Shown: positions 24,662-37,405, counted from the stretch's first letter. The stretch is 64,000 nt of DNA from Turbatrix aceti (GCA_963969345.1 OZ017766.1:10974001-11038000); one strand, 5' to 3'. Translations and numbers: made by a program. Notes: a model not told the origin generated them from the letters alone.

Positions 24662-27600
24662 CTAAACCGGCGGCGGTGATCGAGAAGGTGGCGGTGGACC
24701 ATCAAGGCTGTACTGTCTGAGATCCTTTGAGCTACTACGACTCGCAGAGTTGAAGATAGAAGATATACTGTTGGCTGATTGTCGAATTCTTTGGTAGATC
24801 GGAGCGCACATTCTGAGTGCGAGCTGAAAAAACATTTTCTTTTGAAATTTTGAAATTTTGGAAATTACCTCGTAGGGCGGTGGAGGTTCATGATGGCATG
24901 CCATGGACATTGGTTCGATCAGGGGACGACTCTCAATCGACTGATCCCTCGACGAATGCATAAATTGCTGATATCTGTTTGTCTTTGCGGATAGGGAAAT
25001 CCCAGAAATGCTGATCGATCTTGGAGGCTCTCTTTTACCTGTTTTACCTGAACTTTGTCTGGATAACACCGGTGGCATGCAGGAAGAAGTCCCGGGTGAG
25101 GGTTTGTCTGTTTCGGTGAAAGTCATGGATTTTGATCTGTTGGGACCATTATTGTTCGATACAACCGAAAATGCAGGGGGTGGCATTATGTTTGGAGACG
25201 CAGTGGGCGTGGTTATTGCTCCGTAAGAAGTCGTGGCATCTCCCCGAATCCTGGCATGCATGTTGGGGTAGATGACATTCGGCCCGACAGCATTGCTCGA
25301 CAGAGGGTCCAGCAATACCGCTTCGCTGTAGGACGGAACAATTAGGAAATTGCCCCGGAGAGCTTGTTCCAGCTCGTTTGATTCCATTGTTGAAGTCCGA
25401 GTCAGGGGACCGGTATAGTTGGCGGAAGAGGGGGACAGGTAATTGGTACCAAAAAGCTTGGTAACGTGATAATTGACGTGACCGGTGCAGATCTCGGTGA
25501 TGATCCTCAGAGGCCAGCTGAGGAGCAGAACAGAGGCTGTCCAGTATACTGTAGGCCGGATAAACCAAGGCTTTTTGTCGTAGACCATCATGTGTTCGAG
25601 AAAAGGGATTTCGACTAGGTCTAGGCCTTCTCGAACTTCCATGTAATCGTCGCGGGTTTCGTTTTCGTTGAAAAAGCGCGTTCTTTGGTCTTCGAATTCA
25701 TTTGCGGCCTAAAAAAGGGGATTTGATAGAAATAAATAAATTTGTAAATATTTTTGACAAAATAGTATGCAAATTATTAGAAAATTGTTTCTAAAAACAT
25801 TAGGAAAAAAATTAGAAAAAATTCATTTTGCAATTATTTTTTTTTAATTTAAAAAATTCATGATTTTTTTGCTATTTTTAAATTAAAATAACATTTTTTT
25901 TTAAAAACAACATTTTTTCTTTATTTTTAAAAATAAAAAAAAATTTTGAATTTAAAATTAAGAAAAAATTAAATAAAAAATTAATTAAATTTAAATAAAA
26001 AATTTGAAAAAAAGATTTATTCTTATTTTTTCAACTTTTTATGTACAATTTTTTAATAAAAAAATGTATAATATAATTTTAGGGTATATTTTTTTTCAAA
26101 ATTTGAAGAAAATCACTAAAAAAATATTTGACATAAAAAAATAAAACGAAAAAAATCTTTCTAAAGCCCTGTAAAAAATATTTATTTCAATATTTCTTTT
26201 CAATTTTTTAACAAAAAATTTCATTTTAAATTTTAAATTTTAAAAAATTACCTGAAGACACGCAAAAACAAAACCCTTGGACAGCTTGATCTTGACAATG
26301 TGATACCTGTCAAGGTCAACGATAGGCTTGCTGATATCCCTCACCCCACAGAGGTCGTACATAAAAACGTTGCCCGCAGTATGCGTATTAATCCTCTCGT
26401 AGTAAATTTGAGTTGCCGTAACCGCGTCACCATTTCGATACCTTGTCACCTGTCTTGATCGTCTTAGGTAATGGTAGCACACTGATTTCCACCAAACAAT
26501 GGGTGTCGCTGTTTTGAGCTTTGTCAGGTATTCGGAAGTTTGTGTAACGTCAGAGTAAACGTAGCAGTCGTTTTTGGATCTATCGTGCCAGCATTCGGTG
26601 AGGTAAATGAGGTAAAGAAGAATGCCAAAAACTATAGGTATAAAATTGTAACCCTGTGCGCAGGGTCCGTGGGCGTAGGAGAGGATAATCTGTCCGCCAT
26701 AGGCATCTTGGCAGTGGCACCAGACTGCGTAACCCGCGCAGATGTGTACCAGTAGCGTGGAGAAGAGGCATTTCCAGTGAAAATTGTGGTGTAGTAATTG
26801 GCAGAGTTTTGTTCGAGTCGGACGTTGCTTAAAAAAATTTTTTTTTAATTAAAAAATTTAAAAAAAAATATAAAAAGTGCTAAAAAATTTTTCGTAAAAA
26901 CATCGCTCAATTTTATGAATAAAAAATTGTTTTGTGAAAAATTTACAAAAATAAGTAAGATTTTCATTGTTTTTTTCCTAACAAAATTGATTCAATTAAT
27001 TTTTGTTGCTTAACAAAAAAATCCTAAATTTTGGACATGAAAAAAAACATCTGTTGAAAAAATTTTTACTGTCATTTTATAGTGCTCTATTTAAATTGCG
27101 GTTGACAATTGACAAAAAAAAAATTTACCACCACTCAACGTGAGAAACAAAAGCTGACGTGAAAAACGGAAGCAATAAAAAAAGTAGTCCGACAAATTTA
27201 TTGTTATTTTTATGTGACAGAAGAACAAAGCCAAAGTTGTCATTGTTTGACGAATAAGAGGAAAAAAGTAAATAAATTGTGACAACGACAAAAAAACGAA
27301 CAGCTATTTTTGAAGGCTAAAAATGACGTCTAAAATCGTCAAATTGAACTACGATTATGTATGAAAAAAAATACAATTTTGGTGAATTTTTTTGTGCATA
27401 AATAAAATAAAATTCATTTTTTCTTATCATTACATTCTGAGTCGTAGTTTTCATTTTTTACGGTTAATTTTGAACCCGTTTTAGAACAAAACTAGGCAAA
27501 CTAAAGAAATTTCGTAATTTTTCTTTTTTTGGGAAAATTTATAAAATGGTTTTTTTCGTAAAAAATGGCTCAATCTGGCTTCCATGGTATAAAAAAAACA

Positions 27601-27782
27601 GAGCTTTTAGATGACGTCCATAAATTTTTAAGCGTTTACAGATATCCGAAATTTATGGACCTTCCATAAAAACTGTCAGTTACCAATTTTTTTGTTTTTT
27701 TTAGTCCCCCAAAAATTTTCAAAATTCATCCTTCCTAACTTACGATTCCATTATCGATAATAATTGTTTGTCGACGTGCCAT
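24662..27782 (-). CDS. TMEM151-family transmembrane protein
   Basis: Four phase-0 exons: 27782-27744, 26827-26252, 25708-24869 and 24823-24662, giving 538 aa. Residues 14-100 match the TMEM151 start (QRP...LC, then HWKCL, then YNFIPI...YLIYLTECWH), with two membrane segments. ATPIVWWKSVCYHYLRRSRQ then QVTRYRNGDAVTATQIYYER are near-diagnostic. Later come a DYMEVREG motif, a third hydrophobic stretch (VYWTASVLLLSWPL) and ELEQALRGNFLIVPSYSEA. The C-terminal ~200 residues are disordered and end in PPPPYEV, a PY-type motif, and a proline-rich tail. The molecular function of the family is poorly known. The first exon is inferred from a good ATG, a GTAAGT donor and phase agreement, and is the least certain part. 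Confidence 0.9.
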
Positions 27783-30739
27783 TTTGGACCAAAACACAAA
27801 AAAAGGTGCTTTTATGGATGTGTGATGCGACTGATTTCAATCTTCGTGGAAGACGGTGTCAGAACGCATGGTTTTCGCACGATTGTTTGTTTGTTCTTGT
27901 TTTGCCCCGGGCACTCGGGTGAATCTGAATTATTTATCAGGAGTAAAATAAATAAATTGTGGCACGTTTTTTGTCTCACGATACATAATACAAACATATA
28001 TCTAATATTTATACATGTATGTATGCTAGTAAAATATCTATACATATTATATGTATAATAATAAAATATTTAGTAATAAATGTATAATAACAAAAAAGGG
28101 TCGAAAAAATGCAGAGCGAAAAATAATAATAAAAAAAGTTGGGACAATCAATTGAAAGCAAAATAAAGGCTAAAAAGATTGCCGTTGTCATTCTCGTTCT
28201 TCCCGGCGCTGGCGGCAGCGACAAGGGCGGCTGGGGGTTCTGCAAACGTTGTTAGTAGCCCGCCAGCAATGCTAGGACTTGGCCTAGGACTAGGCTTCTC
28301 TCTCTCTCTCCTCCCTCGTTTTTTTTCTTTTTTTCTTTTTCCCTGCGCTGACACCAGAAATTTGAATAGAATAGCCCGAGGGAGTTGGAGTTGGAGTTGC
28401 GGCATTGACACACACACAAGGGATTGACATCAGTGTAGGGGCCATTGCTAAACAACAGCCAAATGGGGAATGAATGTTAGAATGCTAGGACAAAATATAT
28501 ATATTTATTTATTCTTGCTTTGCTTTGCTTTTTTTTTGGGATTTGCGTTGGACTAAAAAGAAGGGGGAGGGGACACAAATCACAGACGATGGCTATCATT
28601 CTTGGGAGTCCCACAAATTTTCCAAACGTTTCATTCCGACAAAGAAGAAGAAGGAGAAAAAACTCAATGACCGTACTGGGGACAGGATGAGGGTTAATTT
28701 ATTGAGGAAACTTTTGTGAAGGTGAGGGTTTGGAAAAAAAGGGGGCGGAGCAACAGTTTTAAGATGCAAAACAAAAAAAATTACGTTTTTTTGAAAACCT
28801 AAAAAAATCTTTTTTTTTGCAGTTTGTGTTCATTCGTAAATCAAAAAATACTGGATTAGTGGTACCTAATGTTAAAACTGAAAAATTACGTCATCTAAAA
28901 ATCACAATTTTTTATTAATTTACCTAAAACAGGTGAAATTTTTGAAATTCGGAAAAAAAAATATAAAATAGTTTTTTTTCAATTTTGGAAAAATCGCACC
29001 CTTTAAAAAAAAGAATAAGCGTTCAAAGCAGATTTTTTTGGGTAAGAAACCTTCGTAAAAATTCTAAAATTCTAAAAAGCTTCTGAATGTTAAAATAAGT
29101 AAGTTAACTTTTTGAAATTAATTTTTTCTTTTGAAATCAGAAAAAGCAGGTTTCTAAATAAAATTCAAATTTTAAGAATTAATTCTAAAAATTTGAATTT
29201 TTTTAATTGGATAGTTTCTGAAAGAGACATTTTCTAAAAATCAAGATTTCCAAAGTAAAATTTAGACAAACTTGTAGTTTAAATTTAGTTTCATCTCAAA
29301 ACTAAATTCAAAAAAACGAAGAAACAGGAAACACTTCATCATAGCTACCAAAAGTTGACCCTAAGCATGCACTCATTAGTCCGAGCGAACTCTTTCTGGT
29401 GAAACAGAAACCCCGGAAGAACAGAAACTGCTTGACTGCCAGTGGGCCATGGTCATGACATTTCATGCCTCAGCATTACTTACTTACACTTTTTTACCCC
29501 AGCGTGTGATTCTTGTTTGCGTTGGTTGATTTACTTCCCATATCGTGGAAAAAAAAGTATATGTACACTAACAAAAAAAATAAAGCATTTCTCCAAAATT
29601 TTTTGCTAAAGAGGGCGACCGACCACGAACTGCCGCAGACACGCAAAAAAGTCATTGTTGGGAGCCGCAGAATGCCGAGCCGAGTTGTTGTTGTTTCGGT
29701 CTCGTCTCAATTCTGTGCGAGGGCTTATCCACGCCAGTTTGAGGCCGTACATATTTTTTTACTGTTTGAGAAAAAAGGGAAGAAGAGCAGGGAAGAAGAA
29801 AGAATGAAAGAAAGAAGGTTGTGTTATTTTTTACAACTGCATTCATGCATTGGTAATCTATCAAATTTAAAACTGTGATGGTATAGTCACTTTGGGGGCT
29901 TAAAAAACCGTTTGGGCTTAAGCTTGGGGGGTTTTAGGAGGAAAAAGAGAAAGAAAAGGGCAATATTTAGTGTCTAGTTGAAGGATTTGTTGTGTCTTAA
30001 CGAGAAAGAACAGAACATAAAGTATGTATCTATTTAGGATGTCAATCATGGATGGTTTCGATTTTTTTTCAGGGATTTTTGGGGTGTTTTCCACGTTTTT
30101 GTTCGTATTTGAAAAAAAAAAACATTAACGATAGACGAACGTTCGTGTCTGTTTGAAAAAAATATGATTTTTCCTGTTTGTGTTCGTTGTTCGTTTGCAA
30201 ATATTTCTTAAATTTTTGAAAAATTAAACGAACAAAAATTGCGAAATTGTTAGTCAAAACGAAAAAATTTAAATTAAACAGCAAACAAAATTTTCGTAAT
30301 ATTTTTTTTTATATGTTTGCTCGTTTGTATTCGTTCGAGAACACGGTCAAAAACTTCCGAGTTTTTTTGGTTTTTCAAAAATGTTTGCATTTTTTCAAAA
30401 CAAAACAAAAAGAAAACAATTCTGCAAATATGACTTTCAATCTGTCCGTCTGTCAAAAAAAATTTCGTCATTAGTAATGATACCCAATAATTCGTTTTTT
30501 TGGTCACATTCGCGAAAACATCGTTCTTGAAGAAAAAAAGGGGTCTTGTGCAATTTGCACCAGCATGAATAAGCAAAGCCCCGAGCAATGCAATCAAAGC
30601 CATCCAATGATGTGTGACTCTCAAATGATGGCTTGGTGGTCCAAAAAAGGAAAAAAAGGAATGCTGAAATCAAATCGTATCACGGTTTTTTAGCATGAAG
30701 ACTTCAAAAAAAATTTATTCTTCCCAAAAAGAACAAAAA
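27783..30739. other. Long intergenic region
   Basis: No supported gene. It holds a CT-rich microsatellite (about 28296-28316), a GC-richer patch at about 28185-28290 and purine-rich patches at 28560-28700 and 29770-29820. Short open frames in these patches follow the base composition and do not look conserved. The region between the patches is AT-rich. Confidence 0.4.
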
Positions 30740-32096
30740 TCACATGACAGAGCAATTCGGATCCGCGGGAGTTTTACTTTTCACTTTAATATCAGTGATT
30801 TCGGCTTCCTGAGCATGAATCAGAACGGATAGCTGATGGGCTTTTTCTGTGGCTGCGCGGACCTTTGGGGTCAAATCTTTTTTGCGTTCTTTCCTAAAAA
30901 AATATTTTTGTTGATTGTTGAAAAAAAATCTATAAAAAAACGTCCGCTTACCGAGAAGCAATGTGCTTTGACACAATGACCTTCGTTTCCTTGATTTTGG
31001 AAATTTGAGCATTTATCTTGGCAATATCGCTTTCCAGCATTCGGATAATGGATTCCAGTTCCTTGATCCTGTTTCGACCAGTGGTAGATGACTGTTCAAG
31101 CATGCTGTTGAGGGAGGCAACGTTGACAACGTCGGTTTCACTTGCGATAGACATGGCGATAGATTTTTCAAGGCTTATCAAAGTAGTCGACAGGTCCAGC
31201 ACCACGGTCTGTACATTTTCGTGCTCCTTGGCACGCTTTGTTTTCCAGATCCCCTTCGGAATCTCGTGCGGAAGGAGGGAGATGGCGCTGACGATCAACT
31301 TATGCTGAGGATTGAATCTGGAAATTGAAATAATTGTTTTCGGGTTTTCGAACCAAAAACCAAGAAAATCGATTTCGTTCCGAATCGTTTTTCAAAAAAA
31401 CATTTTTGGTTTTGGTTCTTAGTATCCGAAAAACCGATTTTTGGCTTTGGTTTCAGAAATAAAAAACACTAAAATTCGGGTCAAATTTGGTTACAAAAAT
31501 CCAAAAAATTATTTTCTGTACCAATTTCAAAAACTCAATAAAATAAAATATTTGTTCAAATTCGGTTTCAAGTTTCCCATTAAAATGGTTTCAGCTTCTA
31601 AAACAAACTATTTTTTGTTCAGTTTTGGTTCCGAGTACCCAAAATAACAATTTTCGGTTCCGGTTTCGAAAACTTGGAAAAACTGAGTTGTGGTCTGAGT
31701 TCATTTTCGAAAATTCAAAAAAAAATTGAAACGTCTTCAATAGTCGAAACGCACCGGTTGTCGACCAGTTCAATAGACACATTTTGTATGGGGTTGTTTT
31801 CATCCAGAACTCCGCCGTTCGGGCAGACAATGTATCGGGTAGGAGCATTCGTGCGAATCCGCCATGCCACCTGTTTGCCTACACCGGTTTGTGTCAGCGT
31901 AACGCGCTGTCTTGCGTCGCCTTGTTGCTCGACGTCAAAACACAGGAAACACTAAAGAGAGTTTTTTTCCAGGTGAGTCAAAGGTGTTACTGTAGCCTAC
32001 CGGATCAACAATGACGTATTGAGGATTCGAATTTGCTTCGGGAATTGAAGATTGCGTGCCTACAGACGTAGCTGAAGACGAAGCAATGCTGGTCAT
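30740..32096 (-). CDS. MSP/VAP-like protein with coiled coil and C-terminal CaaX box
   Basis: Four exons: 32096-32001, 31951-31755, 31317-30952 and 30893-30740, giving 270 aa. Residues ~25-140 read as an MSP domain: QYVIVDP, then CFDVEQQGDARQRVTLTQTG, VAWRIRTNAPTRYIVCPNGG, VSIELVDNR and HKLIVSAISL. A helical coiled coil follows (~145-225: SLEKSIAM, RIKELESIIRMLESDIAKI). VAP proteins place a coiled coil and then a C-terminal membrane anchor; here the anchor is replaced by a basic stretch and a CSVM terminus, a good farnesylation CaaX box. It could be a peripheral membrane tether that binds FFAT-type partners, but the MSP surface is divergent and binding is inference. It sits divergently 0.83 kb from the metalloproteinase gene. 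Confidence 0.78.
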
Positions 32097-32923
32097 TATC
32101 TCGAAAATCAGGCGACGTTTGACTGCGAGGCAGCAAGTCTTTGAGCTTGCGAACAAAAAAATGTACAAATGATTGCTGTAAGGAGATTGCATAAGCGTGA
32201 GAAAAAAATATTCAAATTTTTGACGAAATTGCCTGTGAAAAATCACATTGTGTTTGCGCGAAAGCTTATTTTCATAAACTTTGGATCGCTTATTTTTATA
32301 AGCGGTTTACTTTTGACACAATGAATGTTCTCGAAACAAAAACACATATTTCGTTATGGAACGTGCGCACTAACATCATTCAAATATGTTCGTATGCGTT
32401 CGTGTACGATTTATCAAAAAAACAACTGTTTACGAATTTCGTTCAGAGACCCCAAATTATAGCAATTTAGCTCCGGGCGCCAAAAAAATAGTTGTTTATT
32501 GAATCCTCATATGTAACACTATTTATATTTTAATATCTGCAGATGTTTTCATAATCTTTTAAAACAGATTTAAGGTAAAGTCATCGTATCGTGGCTTTTT
32601 ACATGGCCCGCGTTGACTTCACTTTCCTGTTCCCATTCCCAAGGGTCCATTAGGGTTTAAGTGCTAAGCTCTAGCTGTTTCTGGGCGCATTCGTTCACAC
32701 ATACTTTTTAAAGACACCAAAAACCTTATAATGCAGATGCGCAACCTTGATAAACAACTGACACCCGACATTTTTTTGTTCACTTCGCCATAGACAGGTG
32801 AGTTTTGCGCAGAAGAACAAAAAAAAAGACCGACGACAACATTACATTCCTCTTCCTGCAGGTTTTCACATTGTCTTACGCAGGCAATCGATTCGATTGC
32901 GTGAACATTGTTGTTGTATTAAA
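32097..32923. promoter_or_regulatory. Divergent promoter region between the MSP-like and MMP genes
   Basis: About 0.83 kb between two start codons on opposite strands, so both promoters must lie here unless the 5' UTRs are spliced. A TTCTCGAA-type palindrome and several CGTTCGT-like words occur at 32270-32450. I cannot name a factor site. A CCTGCAGGTTTTCACA acceptor-like site near 32862 may mark a 5' UTR junction of the MMP transcript. Confidence 0.4.
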
Positions 32924-34821
32924 ATGGGTTTTTTTTACACGCAACCTGGCAATTTCCTTTTTCTGATCGTGCTGGTGATCGTCATTTGTGGCACGGTTGG
33001 TGCCATCGATGATTCAACCAGCCACGAGATTGAAGATCCAGAAAATCCACGGGCTGTTATACTGGATCAATCTTTTGTTCAGGTATGGATAAATTTTTTA
33101 ATGAGTCATTGACGTCAAAAAGTATAATAATTTTTTGTGCTTTCAGACTTATCTTTCAACTTTTGGATACATAAATCTCAAGCCAGGCAGACAGGGTGAC
33201 AAAAAAGTACTCCAACAGGGGCTCAAGTGAGTTTTGACGTCATCGGTGGTTGTAAATGATTTTTTTAATGATCGTTGTTTGGGGTGGTTTCAGATACTTT
33301 CAGCAATTTATGGGTCTTCCGGTAACGAATAACATTGATGAAGCAACTGTTAGACTTATGCGCTTCCGTCGGTGTGGCAACAAGGATAAATTTGTGGCTA
33401 ATGGTGAGTTTGAATTTAAAAAAAAAAAAATGTTTTTGTCCCCGAGACCAATGAATGCGCGCGCGTTTTAACAAAAATTGCGTTTTCGTATCGAGATCAA
33501 TCAGTGCGGGCGCGTTGCAACAAAAAATGTGTTTTCGTGTCGAGACAAATCAGTGCGCACGCACGCTTTCAAAACGAAAGTACTTTTTTTGCTTCTAATG
33601 CTCTTCACTTTTTTTAATCAATTTTTTCAGAAACCCAACAACTCTGGAAAAAGACAGTTTTATCCTGGCGCATGTTCGGCCTCCCGGCTGGCTGGAGTGC
33701 ATCCGATACACGCGAACTCCTGCATCAGGCATTCGCTGCGTGGGAAGTGGTCATAGCAGTTGACTTCGTAGAAGTCGATGAATCATTCTCATCGGCTGAC
33801 ATCACAATTGTCTTCGGCGACGACGTTGATGACTGGAAGAACGATCCTACACGTCGGTTTTCTGATTTTTTAGAAAAATACAGATTTAAATTTTTTGGCA
33901 TTTTCAGACCTAACAGTCGGTCGCGCAAGCGGAGCAATTGCATCCCGAGTCTGGATCAGCCGAGATGAGCCCTGGAAATCTCCTGTGACAAACAACACCG
34001 GCATCGACCTTTTTGCTGTTGTCGTCCACGAACTTGGACATGTCCTGGGGCTCAGGCATTCACCGGATCCTAATTCGGTTATGTATCCCATATTTGGGCA
34101 TTCTCAGTCGACCGAGATTACTTCGGATGATGTAGAACGTCTGAGAAATCTCTACGCTCCTCCTGAAGATCAAGAATCAAAATCACCTGTTTCCCCTCAC
34201 CTGACTACCTCCAGGTGCCCGAAGCACATCCAATCCCTGACAGTAACGTCCGACGGATCCTACTACCTTTTCGACAATGACCAGGTTTGGAAAAGCAATG
34301 GAAATGCGACCACCTCCGCTGAATCCATTACCAGCGTTTTTCCCCGGGGTCCTAGTTACGTCAACGCTTCTGCCACCATTGACAAGGTTACGATACTTAT
34401 TTCGGATCGTAAAATCTACGCTTACGAATTATCCCCTGGCAAAAATGCAAAATTCACACCTGTAAGTTCCATTTTTCCACGAAAGCTCCACGAACGAGTT
34501 CTCTTCTTTCCCACGGCATCGTTTTTTGCCGCGAATTCATCGATTATACTTCTCTCGAGTGGAAATGTCTTTGCAATGTACGACATGGTCGGGAACTCGC
34601 CACTCTTCATGAACGACAAGCACCGATATTTCCCCGGCCTTCCAGATGGCATCATCGGTGGATCGATGATTCAGGGTGGCGAAATCTACCGTATATTCAC
34701 GCAGACTACGGTAGTTGACTACTCTGTGGAGGAGAAAAAAGTTATTCGTAGGGCAAAAATTGGTGACGTCATAACGTGTGAAAATGGCAAAGAACAAGAA
34801 AAAAATTCTGACCGATCGTAA
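32924..34821 (+). CDS. Matrix metalloproteinase (M10A, zincin) with hemopexin-like C-terminus
   Basis: Five exons: 32924-33082, 33147-33226, 33294-33403, 33631-33852 and 33908-34821, giving about 494 aa. There is a signal peptide (hydrophobic residues 11-28) and a peptidoglycan-binding-like prodomain (YLSTFGYI, LKYFQQFMGLPVTNNID). A cysteine-switch variant RRCGNKD lies at about 105-111 (usual form PRCGxPD), the zinc site HELGHVLGLRH at 231-241 and the Met-turn at 249. A divergent hemopexin-like region (IQSLTVTSDGSYYLFDNDQVW onward) follows. Secreted MMPs cleave extracellular matrix. The stretch that usually binds structural zinc lacks its His-Gly-Asp signature. The exon 4 donor (GTCGGT) is weak and was chosen for phase, so that junction is the least certain. 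Confidence 0.85.
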
Positions 34822-35487
34822 TTTTTTTTGCGAAAAATTTAAACAATAATAAATTTTATTGTGTGGTAAAAAATTGTCAGAAGCATGATAAAAATGACAT
34901 AAACATTTCAATTGTTTAATTTTTCTTCTTCTTTTTTTTACTGTACGAATAACATTTCAAAAAAATATTTCCGAACAGTTTTAGTGAAGAGCAGCATGTT
35001 GAGTGGAACGTAAAGGAATGATGTCAAATCGAACGATCAAAAACAGGAGAACGTAACAGAGGATACAAAGTGGCAAAACATAATCCTCACAAAATTACCG
35101 TATCTGTAAAAATTCTAGAAATAAAAATCAAAGTTGCTAAAATTTTAAATGTAAAATTGTAAATTATTGTTTGGGGTTCGTGGCAGGGTAAAAGACGTCC
35201 CTAACCTAAAAAATGCCTTTGTGGGGGTCATCTGGGAGCCCCGGCACAAGCCGGGCGCTCGCCCAGACGCTCAAAACCCGGTTCTACTCGGATGTCCTTC
35301 CTCCTTCAGATATCAGAAGCAGTTTATTTTATAATAACCAATAAAATACAAAGCGAGATTCCTTATCTGAAGTCAGTTCTCCCTCTCCTCTCTGCTCTTC
35401 TATCTCTGGCGGCTCTTTTATATAAGACTCCGCCTGCCTTGTCGCCTTGTGGTTTGGGGTGGTTGCTGAGGCGGAGCTGTGGGTTGG
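34822..35487. other. 3' flank of the MMP gene and intergenic DNA
   Basis: AATAAATTTTATT just after the stop (about 34847) is a likely poly(A) signal. A GC-rich patch at 35220-35285 and a TATATAAGACTCC word near 35420 look promoter-like and may belong to a retroelement terminal region, but no partner repeat was found. Confidence 0.4.
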
Positions 35488-36433
35488 CACTGCATGCGCC
35501 TTTCTATCAAACAAGAGAAAAAGACGCGCGCGCGAGTGTGCAAGGAGTTCTGTTCAAAAAAAGATCCTGCAGCCCGTAATAGAGTTTTTTGCTTACGATC
35601 ACTTGGATATGTTTGGGCATGTCCCAAAGATTGTTTTAAGCCCCTCGCGGCTTCTGTAGGATTTTTCTGGGCAGTGCTGGAGGCATTGAAAGATCATGAA
35701 ACTTCGAAGTGCCGTAACTCACTAAAACCCTTGCCGATTTTGAAAAACTCTCTATCACGCTTTTCATTATGCCGAAAAGAATCAGTATGCAAAACAGGTG
35801 GCACCAAAATATGCGCGTATTCGATTTACATCAAAAATTAGATTACCACTGGTTTACCAGCTTAGAAATGCGCACGCGCTTTGCAATAGCGAACTCTCTT
35901 GGGGTTCCGCCAACGAATAAACTTGGCGATCAGTCCAAATCTGGAGGGGCACCACTTTTTCACCTTCTGATTTCTTTGTTTTTATTTGACTTTTTTTAGT
36001 TTTTATTAATTACGATGATCATAATAAACTTTTTTTCACTAATGTTTCACCGCGTGCGCATTTCTAAGCTGGTACTCTAATTTTTGATGTAAATCGAATA
36101 CGCGCATATTTTGGTGCCACCTGTTTTGCATACAGATTCTTTTCGGCATAATGAAAAGCGTGATAGAGAGTTTTTCAAAATCGGCAAGGGTTTTGGTGAG
36201 TTACGGCACTTCGAAGTTTCATGATCTTTCAATGCCTCCAGCACTGCCCAAAAAAATCCTACAGAAGCCGCAAGTGGCTTAAAACAATCTTTGGGACATG
36301 CCCAAGCCTACCGAAGTGACCGTAAGCTAAAAACTCTATTACGGGCTTCAGGGCGTTTTTTTGAACATGACTCTTTCTGAAAATGCACGCGCGCGCTCTA
36401 TTGATAAAAAATAAGGGGAAGGCGCATGCAGTG
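35488..36433. mobile_element. Fold-back element (946 bp) with ~390-bp inverted arms
   Basis: The left arm (35488-35880) and right arm (36051-36433) are inverted copies around a 170-bp spacer, differing by scattered substitutions and an about 11-bp indel. Ends read CACTGCATGCGCC and GGCGCATGCAGTG. GGTTGG flanks both sides (35482-35487 and 36434-36439), a candidate target duplication. No transposase frame. A transcript through it would form a very long hairpin. Confidence 0.8.
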
Positions 36434-36946
36434 GGTTGGTTGATTGGGGGGTCGTCGTCCTCTGCGGATCGTATGACATCCCCCTCCTCCGACAAAGGTG
36501 GACCCCATCTTTTTTTTTGTTGCCGGCGGGCCAAGATATATGGACGAGGGATGTTGTTTGTCGGCCGGCGAATGGCAAGGGTGTCCGGGTGATGGTGACG
36601 TCCAGGATGGTATTTCGCGATGGGGTAGAGGCAGAGAGGAGAAAGAAGAGGGATGAGAGATTAAGTGACGACAGAGTCAGAGTTCAATTAATGATCCTGT
36701 AAGAAAAAAATTAGAGTAGTAGTATTGATATTATTATTTTTTTCATTTCATTTTTTTATTTTATTTTTATTTTATTTTTATATATTTTTTTCTTTTTTCT
36801 TTTTCTTTTTTTTGATATAAGCATAAGCATGTAATATGGGAAAGTATTAACACATCAGAAAAAAGGTTACAGTGGAACACAAATTTTACTTCAATGGGGT
36901 ACATAGAAAAAATGGGCTGGGGAGGAAAAGGGGAAAAAAAATATTT
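36434..36946. other. Intergenic between fold-back element and gypsy remnant
   Basis: G-rich segment to about 36660, then T-rich DNA to 36830 and a GAGGAAAAGGGGAAAAAAAA purine tract at about 36922-36941. On the minus strand a purine tract would be expected 5' of a 3' LTR as a polypurine tract, but this run reads as pyrimidines there, so it is not one. No gene. Confidence 0.35.
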
Positions 36947-37405
36947 TTACGTGTCTTCGTCAGTCGAGTCGTGGGGGACAGGTGCGGCTAGAGCTTCGTC
37001 TGCCGTTCTGAATGGCAGCGTGTTCGGCTCTTGGAACCGCTTCAGCTCATTATAGTGAAGGACGATGACTCTGTTCTCGTCGTCTTTCACTGTTGCGTTG
37101 GGGTAGCGGACCTTGATGACCGTGAAGGGCCCCTTCCACGTGCGGTCCAGCTTCTTCTTAGTGTGATTGAGCCGCAAAACCTTGTCGCCCCCCTTGAACT
37201 TTTTCTTCGGGTTCTCAGCTCGGCTCCGGTTTGCTCGGTCGATACTTTCCTGAGATTATACATATATACTTTTTCTTTAGTTTGTTTATATATTTTCTTT
37301 TGGTTGAAGTTTATACATATATAGAATATAGTTCTTTTGGCGTTTGGATGCTTTTCCAAGCGTAACTGAGCCTCATTGAGCTGATTCCTGACGTCTTGCC
37401 AGCTC
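36947..37405 (-). pseudogene. Ty3/gypsy integrase C-terminal remnant
   Basis: Minus-strand residues from about 37243 to 36947 read RANRSRAENPKKKFKGGDKV, then LRLNHTKKKLDRTWKGPFTV, then LHYNELKRFQ. This is the basic SH3-like tail (GPF-x-V core) typical of gypsy-type integrases. A further segment (WQDVRNQLNEAQLRLEKHP, 37405-37330) fits the preceding helix but is separated by about 90 bp of AT-rich DNA with stops, either an insertion or an intron-like gap. No catalytic core, reverse transcriptase or protease frame is present, so only a fragment of pol survives. Confidence 0.7.
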
